18,090 nucleotides of DNA from UBA1562 sp041653955 (lineage in GTDB: Bacteria; Omnitrophota; Gorgyraeia; Gygaellales; Profunditerraquicolaceae). The notes beneath the pieces were generated by a model. That model had not been told where the DNA came from. It did no database searches and saw only the letters and a list, made by a program, of their open reading frames with translations. Positions 6,582 through 12,403 of this stretch are shown here, one piece after another (position 1 is the first letter of the stretch; every line of letters starts with the position of its first letter). A program made the translations under genes and the position numbers. The stretch lies in contig JBAZEH010000029.1 of NCBI GenBank assembly GCA_041653955.1, positions 1 to 18,090 on the forward strand, read 5' to 3'.

Positions 6582-6593
6582 TATGCAAATTAA
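6571..6593. repeat. AT-rich hairpin 2 between two tRNAs
   Basis: This is a perfect inverted repeat with 9-bp arms TTAATTTGC and GCAAATTAA around a 5-nt loop, starting 5 nt after the 3' end of tRNA-Arg. It may help define the 3' end of the upstream transcript. It also overlaps the -35 box proposed for tRNA-Lys. No clear T-run follows. Confidence 0.55.
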
Positions 6594-6597
6594 AAAA

Positions 6598-6671
6598 TGT
6601 GCCTGGCTGGAGTTGAACCAGCAACATCTAGTTCCGAAGACTAGCGCTCTATCCGGTTGAGCTACAGGCAC
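6598..6671 (-). tRNA. tRNA-Arg(TCG), reads CGA and probably other CGN codons
   Basis: The acceptor arms GTGCCTG and CAGGCAC pair, with discriminator A. The anticodon arm CTAGT / loop CTTCGGA / ACTAG gives anticodon TCG. The T arm GCTGG / TTCAACT / CCAGC and the D arm are intact. CCA is not encoded. The gene begins one nucleotide after the stop codon of the radical SAM gene, so it has no room for its own promoter outside that coding region and is probably cut out of a shared transcript. Confidence 0.96.
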
Positions 6672-6672
6672 A

Positions 6673-7392
6673 TCAAACTATCTGGCACCTATCACCCAGG
6701 ATCTCCCTGATCTGGCACAACCGCTCCTCATCCGCGGCCGCGATATTCTTTTGTGCCGTGGCGCGTACCGGAGAATTAAGATTTATCTTATCGGGATTTA
6801 TCTTATCGATTACATCTTTCAAGCTGAAGACGCTGTCCAGGCCATCATTAATGCCTTTTACCAGCATTATCTCAAGCCATATTTTTCCTTTAAACTCTTT
6901 CCTGAAAGCTATAAGCCCGTTTATTATATCTTCTACTTTTATTCCCTTTTTGGGCCGGTTTACCCGCGCGAATATTTCCGGGGTAACCGCGTCAAGGGAA
7001 GGGACCACCAGGTCCGCCTGTAATAATTCGCTCCGGACTTGCGCGGAATTCAGCAATGATGCGTTTGTGATCACCGCTACCGGGACATTTGTAAGGCCGC
7101 GTATACCTTTGATCAGGCCCCCTATCCTGCTATTTAATGTCGGCTCTCCCGCTCCCGAAAAGGTAATATAATTTAATTGCGCTGCCTCGCGGGTATTGTT
7201 CTCAAGCCACAGCCTGATCTCTTCCAATATCTCTTCGGCGCGGATATATTCCTTTCTGTCAGAAACCGTGCTCACACCGGTGCCTATCTGGCAATAAACA
7301 CAATCAAAAGTGCACACCTTATGAGGAGTCAGAGAGATCCCCAGGGATAAACCAAGCCTGCGCGACCTTACCGGTCCGTATATATATTTCAT
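6673..7392 (-). CDS. radical SAM protein, COG0731-like, function unknown
   Basis: This 239-aa cytoplasmic enzyme has the radical SAM cluster motif CTFDCVYC (Cys27, Cys31, Cys34), which binds a 4Fe-4S cluster and cleaves S-adenosylmethionine. YGPVRSRRLGLSLGI at 5-19, TFSGAGEPTLN at about 77-87 and VVPSLDA at about 129-135 place it in the COG0731 group. That group is distantly related to the wyosine-synthesis enzyme TYW1, but bacteria lack wyosine and the reaction here is not known. No extra C-terminal domain is present. The ATG has no strong Shine-Dalgarno and directly follows a TAG in an overlapping frame. The upstream gap contains a long-range inverted repeat. tRNA-Arg starts 1 nt after the stop. 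Confidence 0.88.
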   Translation of the reverse strand: MKYIYGPVRSRRLGLSLGISLTPHKVCTFDCVYCQIGTGVSTVSDRKEYIRAEEILEEIRLWLENNTREAAQLNYITFSGAGEPTLNSRIGGLIKGIRGLTNVPVAVITNASLLNSAQVRSELLQADLVVPSLDAVTPEIFARVNRPKKGIKVEDIINGLIAFRKEFKGKIWLEIMLVKGINDGLDSVFSLKDVIDKINPDKINLNSPVRATAQKNIAAADEERLCQIREILGDRCQIV

Positions 7393-7425
7393 CTATCTGC
7401 CGTAAATACACTCCCCTAAAAATAG

Positions 7426-7514
7426 TATTCCCACCTCACTTGACATAGGGCGATCTGTGCCGGGAAAAAATATAGATCCTTCCCCCGCTGCCAAAAATTT
7501 AAAAGGTGGGAATA
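7426..7514 (-). other. long-range inverted repeat, candidate structured leader
   Basis: A perfect 11-bp inverted repeat, TATTCCCACCT (7426-7436) and AGGTGGGAATA (7504-7514), encloses 67 nt. On the minus strand the enclosed part can form a further hairpin between a GGGGGAA segment (about 7480-7486) and TTCCC (7462-7466). After the closing arm comes CTATTTTTAG. The layout (closing stem, inner hairpin, short T-run, then a coding start 34 nt on) resembles a cis-acting leader or a 3' end for the CBM48 gene. I do not recognise it as a known riboswitch class. Confidence 0.4.
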
Positions 7515-7529
7515 AATTTGCCCGATAAC

Positions 7530-7805
7530 CTACTTTACTACTATTGTGCAGTTCTGGGTCCCGAATGAATTGGCAATGCATGAATTGCAGCTCGGGTCAT
7601 TAAGCCAGGAACCGTCTACAAAGAATTTGTATTCGTATCTTCCGGGCTTTAAGCTGACCTTGGCCTTCCAATTCCCTTTAGAATCTTTTTTCGCAGGCAC
7701 CTTGGCGGTATTCCAATTATTGAAGCTGCCTGCCAGATTGACCCTTTTTGCCTGCGGCGCATAGATCTTGAACTCGGTTGGTTTCGTTTTCGCTACCGTC
7801 GCCAT
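7530..7805 (-). CDS. stand-alone CBM48 / AMPK-type glycogen-binding module protein
   Basis: This 91-aa protein consists almost wholly of an early-set (isoamylase N-terminal/AMPK beta) carbohydrate-binding fold. It has TEFKIYAPQAKRVNLAGSFNNW (10-31), the second aromatic in GNWKAKV (44-50), GRYEYKFFVDGSW (55-67) and NDP (69-71). It should bind glycogen or another alpha-glucan and has no catalytic domain. Cysteines at 73, 76 and 86 sit around the final loop, where this family often has plain Asn/Pro residues. The ATG has an excellent ribosome site, AAGGAGGT (7811-7818), suggesting strong expression. It follows lpxI by 66 nt. Confidence 0.88.
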   Translation of the reverse strand: MATVAKTKPTEFKIYAPQAKRVNLAGSFNNWNTAKVPAKKDSKGNWKAKVSLKPGRYEYKFFVDGSWLNDPSCNSCIANSFGTQNCTIVVK

Positions 7806-7871
7806 AACAGACCTCCTTTTTGCCGACTGTTATTTATCGCACAACGGGGGCTTAACTCCTCAAGGATCTTC

Positions 7872-8675
7872 CTATACCGCTACGATAGATATGCCTCTTT
7901 TATCGGCAAGAGCTAAGCTTTCCTCTTTATCTATAAATATGGTCTTCGCTGCCTCAATCGCAAGGCAGGAAGCCCCGGCTTTTATAAGGTTCTTTATAGT
8001 ATTTAAACCCACTACCGGAATATCAAACCGCATATCCTGTTTGGGTTTGCTTACTTTGACTACCGTAAAATTATTGCGCGCTATTATACCCGCGCGCCTG
8101 ATAAGATTATCCGTCCCTTCCAGCGCCTCAACCGCCACTATCGCTTTATCTTTTACCGCTACGGTCTGGCCTATATCCAGAAAGGCAACCGCCTTTGCTA
8201 ATTCCAACCCGAAATACAGGTCCTCCCATTCGCGGAAATCCGGTGCCCTTGACGTAAGAGTGCCCTTTCCCGGCAAAAGATCGCTGATGAAGATAGTGGA
8301 ATCTACCAGCTCAAAGCCGGAATCTTTTAATTTATCGGCCATCGCACCGAATATCGTATCCGCCCTCTTATCTTTTACGCTAGCAAGCAGGTTCTTTAAT
8401 TCCGGGTCCTTGCCTATCTCGGCGCTGAATAACCTGCGGGGGCTTATCTGCCCGGCCATGGCTACCCTGGATACGCCCTCCTCTTTGAATATTTCAAAAA
8501 GCCTGCTGAATTCACTAAGGCCTATCCAATATACCTTGCCGGCATATCTTTTTAACTGGCGGGAAGTATCCCCTTTTATGGCGACTGCTACCACATCATA
8601 GCCTTTCTTTTTCGCGGCTTCGCAAAAAAGAATGGGGAAACGCCTGTTCCCTGCGATCAGTCCTATTTTATCCAT
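7872..8675 (-). CDS. lpxI: UDP-2,3-diacylglucosamine pyrophosphatase LpxI
   Basis: LpxI hydrolyses UDP-2,3-diacyl-GlcN to lipid X and UMP, the fourth step of lipid A synthesis. It is the analogue used by bacteria that lack LpxH. This 267-aa protein shows the family marks IGLIAGNRRFPI (4-15), VAMAGQISPR (71-80), the EALEGTDNLIRRAG stretch (183-196) and DMRFD (214-218), where an essential aspartate lies in characterised LpxI. It is the last gene of the envelope operon, 11 nt after lpxA. The ribosome site is weak. Confidence 0.93.
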   Translation of the reverse strand: MDKIGLIAGNRRFPILFCEAAKKKGYDVVAVAIKGDTSRQLKRYAGKVYWIGLSEFSRLFEIFKEEGVSRVAMAGQISPRRLFSAEIGKDPELKNLLASVKDKRADTIFGAMADKLKDSGFELVDSTIFISDLLPGKGTLTSRAPDFREWEDLYFGLELAKAVAFLDIGQTVAVKDKAIVAVEALEGTDNLIRRAGIIARNNFTVVKVSKPKQDMRFDIPVVGLNTIKNLIKAGASCLAIEAAKTIFIDKEESLALADKRGISIVAV

Positions 8676-8686
8676 AGCTATTTTTT

Positions 8687-9472
8687 CTAACCCTTATGGC
8701 AGGAACGAGCCAGGCCTCTTTGAGAATTTTCTATAAAACTGATGAGATAGGAAACCTCGTCTCCGGGAGGCACCTCTGCCTTTACCTTCTCTAAGCCGTG
8801 TTTTGCGGTAAGGCCCGAATTGAATAATATGCGGAACGCCCGGTCCAGGTGTTCTATTGAATCTTTGGACGCGCCATTACGCCTAAGGCCTATAAGATTC
8901 AGGCCGTATACGCGCGCAGGATGCCCGTCGCAGGTAGAATAAGGAGGGATATCCTGGACTACCTTAGAACATCCTCCGATGATGGAAAGCTTGCCAATCC
9001 TCACAAATTGGTGTATAGCGACCAATCCCCCCACTACCGCCTTGTCTTCTATGGTCACATGCCCGGCGAGAGTCCCGTTATTGGCGATCACGCAATTATT
9101 CCCTACTTTGCAGTCATGGGCGATATGGGAATACGCCATAAAAAGGTTATTGCTTCCTACTACGGTCTTCCCGCCTTCCCCCGTTCCGGGGTTAAAAGTA
9201 GAATATTCGCGGATGATATTATTGTCTCCGACTATAAGAAAGTTCTTCTCCCCTTTATATTTAAGGTCCTGCGGCCTGCTTCCGATAACGGCACCGCTAA
9301 AGATCTCGCAATTTTCGCCGACCGTGGTGTTCCCTTCAACGATACAATAGGCGTGGATCCTGGTGCCCCTGCCTATAGCGGCACCTTCTCCTATAATAGC
9401 ATACGGGCCGACTTCTATATCGCCGGCCAGGTTAGCTTTTTTGGAGATTATCGCTGTAGTATGTATCTTCAT
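8687..9472 (-). CDS. lpxA: UDP-GlcNAc O-acyltransferase LpxA
   Basis: LpxA transfers a 3-hydroxyacyl chain from acyl carrier protein to the 3-OH of UDP-GlcNAc, the first lipid A step. This 261-aa protein is a left-handed beta helix of hexapeptide repeats (about 1-185) with a helical C-terminal part. The catalytic His lies in HIAHDCKVGN (His119, equal to E. coli His125), and LAGH (His138) and AIHQF (His154) are also kept. GGCS at 166-169 places Gly167 at the acyl-length ruler site, as in E. coli (Gly173). The start has AAGGT upstream and lies 9 nt after lpxC-fabZ. Confidence 0.96.
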   Translation of the reverse strand: MKIHTTAIISKKANLAGDIEVGPYAIIGEGAAIGRGTRIHAYCIVEGNTTVGENCEIFSGAVIGSRPQDLKYKGEKNFLIVGDNNIIREYSTFNPGTGEGGKTVVGSNNLFMAYSHIAHDCKVGNNCVIANNGTLAGHVTIEDKAVVGGLVAIHQFVRIGKLSIIGGCSKVVQDIPPYSTCDGHPARVYGLNLIGLRRNGASKDSIEHLDRAFRILFNSGLTAKHGLEKVKAEVPPGDEVSYLISFIENSQRGLARSCHKG

Positions 9473-9481
9473 AGACTGACC

Positions 9482-10792
9482 TTAGGCTAAAATAAACATC
9501 AGATCCGCCTCAGCCACCACTTTCCCGTCTACCAACGCCCGGGTCCGCACCAGCCCTGTTTTTGATTTAACTTTGACTGCTTCGGCCTCAAGTATTAACT
9601 GGTCTCCGGGGACAACAGTCTTTCTGAATTTTATATTATCCGCGGATAGAAAATAGGCGAGCTTGCCGCGGTTCTCCTCGGGCGAAAGCATCATTACCCC
9701 GCCTACCTGGGCCATCGCCTCCACGATCAATACCCCGGGCATAACGGGCTTACCCGGAAAATGCCCTTTGAAGAAATAATCATTTATGGTCACATTCTTT
9801 ATGCCGGTAGCGCGCTTGCCCTTCTCCAGAAAGATGATCTTATCCACAAAGAGGAACGGTTCACGATGCGGTAATATCTTCATGATCGTTTCTATCCCGA
9901 ACCCTTCGCTTTCAGCCGGGCGGTAACCTGCTCCTATGCCTGCTATAGCGTATCTTTTCCTCTGCTGGTCTATCTTCTTCGCCAGCTTCAGGTTCAGGGA
10001 GTGCCCGCTCTTTAAAGCTACAATGCGCCCCTTTAAATGCTCTCCCAGTATATACAGATCACCATAAAGGTCCAGTATTTTATGACGGACGAATTCATCC
10101 TGATAACGCAATTTATTCTTTATAACCCCTTCTTTTCCGATAACCAGCGTGTTATCATAATTGGCCCCCTGCCCCATACCGTGATGCTGAAGGTCCTGCG
10201 CCTCATTCTCAAGGCAGAAAGTACGGGAAGAGGCCAGCTCATCCTTGAATATCCCTGAATCCAGGTTCAACTCCAGATACTGGGCTTTGAGAAAAGGGTG
10301 ATTGTAATTCAGGGTATAAGATATCCTGAACTCCTGGGAAGGCAGGGCCATGATAGTAGAACCATCTTCTTCCACGAATATCGGTTCCTTGATAAGATAA
10401 GTGCGGCGCTCCTTGTCCTGCTCTTTGATTCCGGACTCGCTCAACGCCTCTATGAAATTCACGCTGCTCCCGTCCATCCCCGGGACTTCATTATTATCAA
10501 GCTCTATGCGTATATTATCTATTGACAATCCGGCGAGTGCCGCCATAAGATGTTCTATAGTATGTATCTCAACGCCGTCGCGCCCCAGCGATGTGCGCCT
10601 CGGAGAGTCCTCCTGCGAAAGCAGGGAATCAACCGAAGCTTTTATTGAAGGCGTGCCGGGAAGGTCAGTCCTGACAAAATTAATACCGCTATCGATATCG
10701 GCCGGCTTAAAGGTTATCCTGGCTTTATTCGCGGTATGCAACCCTATGCCTTTTAAGCTTATTTCTTGATTTATGGTCTTTTGTTTTTGCAT
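9482..10792 (-). CDS. lpxC-fabZ: bifunctional LpxC deacetylase - FabZ dehydratase fusion
   Basis: This 436-aa fusion has LpxC (about 1-285), which removes the acetyl group from UDP-3-O-acyl-GlcNAc in the committed lipid A step. The FabZ part (about 295-436) dehydrates 3-hydroxyacyl-ACP for fatty acid elongation. LpxC residues are all present: HTIEH with Glu80 and zinc ligand His81, HKILD with His237 and Asp241, and SGHSLN with His264. FabZ has LPHREPFLFVDK (308-319) and GHFPGKPVMPG with His344 and Glu358. Such fusions are known in Bacteroidetes and some other phyla. Coupling the two activities would balance the shared 3-hydroxyacyl-ACP pool. It lies 20 nt after lpxD, with a weak ribosome site. 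Confidence 0.96.
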   Translation of the reverse strand: MQKQKTINQEISLKGIGLHTANKARITFKPADIDSGINFVRTDLPGTPSIKASVDSLLSQEDSPRRTSLGRDGVEIHTIEHLMAALAGLSIDNIRIELDNNEVPGMDGSSVNFIEALSESGIKEQDKERRTYLIKEPIFVEEDGSTIMALPSQEFRISYTLNYNHPFLKAQYLELNLDSGIFKDELASSRTFCLENEAQDLQHHGMGQGANYDNTLVIGKEGVIKNKLRYQDEFVRHKILDLYGDLYILGEHLKGRIVALKSGHSLNLKLAKKIDQQRKRYAIAGIGAGYRPAESEGFGIETIMKILPHREPFLFVDKIIFLEKGKRATGIKNVTINDYFFKGHFPGKPVMPGVLIVEAMAQVGGVMMLSPEENRGKLAYFLSADNIKFRKTVVPGDQLILEAEAVKVKSKTGLVRTRALVDGKVVAEADLMFILA

Positions 10793-10812
10793 AATTATCT
10801 CTTAATGATCTT

Positions 10813-11847
10813 TTAGCGGGACAGCTTCTCCTCTAATTCCTCTATCTTCTTTTTAAGCGCCGATACCGTATCAAACAGCTTCGGGAGGCTTTGGACGCAA
10901 GCATTTACGCGCTTGGCAGTGCCCGCCGGTTTCGCAGGATAACCCCATACCATTGTGCCCGCGGGTATGGACTTGCTCACTCCGGACTGCGCCATAACTA
11001 CGGAATTATCCCCTACGCTGATATGCCCTACCAGTCCCGCCTGGCCGGCGAGTATAACATTATTGCCGATAACGGTGCTCCCCGATATCCCTACCTGCGC
11101 CACAATAATGCAATTTTTACCGATAACTACATTGTGAGCGATCTGCACGAGATTATCTATTTTTGTGCCGCTGCCGATAACCGTTTTTTCAAAACGCGCG
11201 CGGTCAATAGTAACATTTGCCCCGATCTCAACGTCATCACCGATCTCAACTATCCCTACCTGCGGTATCTTCTGATGCAGCCCTTCTACCGCGGCAAAAC
11301 CAAAACCGTCGCAACCTATCACAGTGCCGCTATGTATGATCACGCGCTCCCCTATCGTCACCCTTTCGCGTATGGAAACATTAGGGTATATCAATGAATC
11401 TCTCCCTATCTTCGTATCGTGCCCTATAAAAGAACCGGAATATATAATGGCGTTGTCCCCGATAGAAACATTATCCTCTATTACCGCGTAAGGGCCTATC
11501 GCCGCGCCTTTCCCCAAAGAAACACCCTTGCCTATTACCGCGGCAGGATGTATGCCTTTCGGGTGGTTAGATTCCCCGGGCACCGCAAGCGAGATCACCT
11601 TAGCGAAAGCAAGGGACGGATTATCGCAGCGGATTATGGGCTTTGGCGCGTCCTTTATTTCCCGCGGGGCGATAATAGCGGAAGCAGATGTCTTCTCTAT
11701 AAGGGGAAAATATTTGGGATTTGCCACGAAAGTGATATCGCCTTCCCGGGCTTCCCTGATACCCGAGACGCCGGTAATAACCGTGGCCGGGTCTCCGGTC
11801 AATTCCCCTCCGACAAATTCAGCTAACTCATTTAAACTCTTACGCAT
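10813..11847 (-). CDS. lpxD: UDP-3-O-acylglucosamine N-acyltransferase LpxD
   Basis: LpxD adds the second 3-hydroxyacyl chain, to the 2-amine of UDP-3-O-acyl-GlcN. The 344-aa protein has an N-terminal uridine-binding domain (about 1-95, including SGIREAREGDITFV at 28-41), then a hexapeptide-repeat beta helix (about 98-305). The catalytic His is in QIAHNVVIG (His238, near E. coli His239). The C-terminus is a short charged coiled-coil helix (KKKIEELEEKLSR). It follows skp by 16 nt. No good Shine-Dalgarno is seen, so initiation may rely on coupling. Confidence 0.96.
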   Translation of the reverse strand: MRKSLNELAEFVGGELTGDPATVITGVSGIREAREGDITFVANPKYFPLIEKTSASAIIAPREIKDAPKPIIRCDNPSLAFAKVISLAVPGESNHPKGIHPAAVIGKGVSLGKGAAIGPYAVIEDNVSIGDNAIIYSGSFIGHDTKIGRDSLIYPNVSIRERVTIGERVIIHSGTVIGCDGFGFAAVEGLHQKIPQVGIVEIGDDVEIGANVTIDRARFEKTVIGSGTKIDNLVQIAHNVVIGKNCIIVAQVGISGSTVIGNNVILAGQAGLVGHISVGDNSVVMAQSGVSKSIPAGTMVWGYPAKPAGTAKRVNACVQSLPKLFDTVSALKKKIEELEEKLSR

Positions 11848-11863
11848 GCCTGGGTAATAACGC

Positions 11864-12370
11864 CTATTTCTTGTATCCTTTATTCAGGATATCAATGATC
11901 TTATCGGTAATATCCATGTTTTTCGTCTGATAAACAAATACGCGGTCGTTAAAGACCAGTGTATATTTTTCTTTTTCCGCGTATTGTTTTACCGCTGCTT
12001 CTATATCTTTGAATACCTCCTGCATCTTCTCATCCTGTTCCTTGCGCAGGTCGGTAAGTTTCTGGCGCTCAAAATCCTGCAAGGCCTTGAATTTCGTCTC
12101 AAATTCACCCTTCTTATTTTCTCTCTCTTTGTCGCTCAACAGGTTCATCTTATCCTGCAGCTGCTTGACCTCGTTGGTCTTTTTATCCATCTCTTCGCGG
12201 TAAGTTCCCTGTTTATCGGTAAGGGCCTTGTCAAAATCCTTCGTCTTTTGATATTCGCTGAAAATCTTGCTTAAATCCACGTAAGCGAACTTTTCTTCCG
12301 CATACGAGTTAACCGTTAGAAAGAACGCGCAGCCTAATATGACCGCAAGAATTAATATCGCTTTCTTCAT
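11864..12370 (-). CDS. skp: Skp/OmpH-family periplasmic chaperone
   Basis: This 168-aa protein has a cleavable signal peptide (lysines at 2-3, hydrophobic to about 20, likely cut after SYA at 24). The OmpH signature FAYVDLSKIFSEYQ (28-41) follows, then a long lysine/glutamate-rich coiled-coil hairpin (about 42-130), then a short beta end. Skp trimers hold unfolded outer membrane proteins in the periplasm before delivery to the BAM complex. Position directly behind bamA (33 nt) and ahead of lpxD is the classic order. AGGAGG precedes the ATG. Confidence 0.93.
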   Translation of the reverse strand: MKKAILILAVILGCAFFLTVNSYAEEKFAYVDLSKIFSEYQKTKDFDKALTDKQGTYREEMDKKTNEVKQLQDKMNLLSDKERENKKGEFETKFKALQDFERQKLTDLRKEQDEKMQEVFKDIEAAVKQYAEKEKYTLVFNDRVFVYQTKNMDITDKIIDILNKGYKK

Positions 12371-12403
12371 TTATCAATCCTCCTGTTTTTGGTTAGATAT
12401 AGT

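Noticed and set aside
6673..7392. Assignment of the radical SAM protein as a wyosine synthase (TYW1)
   Set aside because: It resembles the COG0731 group only; it lacks extra domains, and bacteria are not known to make wyosine, so only the superfamily call is safe.
7393..7581. Minus-strand 62-codon frame before the radical SAM gene, or a 17-codon leader peptide from the ATG at 7446
   Set aside because: The long form overlaps the CBM48 gene, and the short form has no good ribosome site. Its TAG does abut the radical SAM ATG, but the inverted repeat explains the gap at least as well.
7768..8601. Plus-strand open frame of 277 codons opposite lpxI
   Set aside because: It is antisense to lpxI, which has convincing family motifs; the frame is a compositional by-product.
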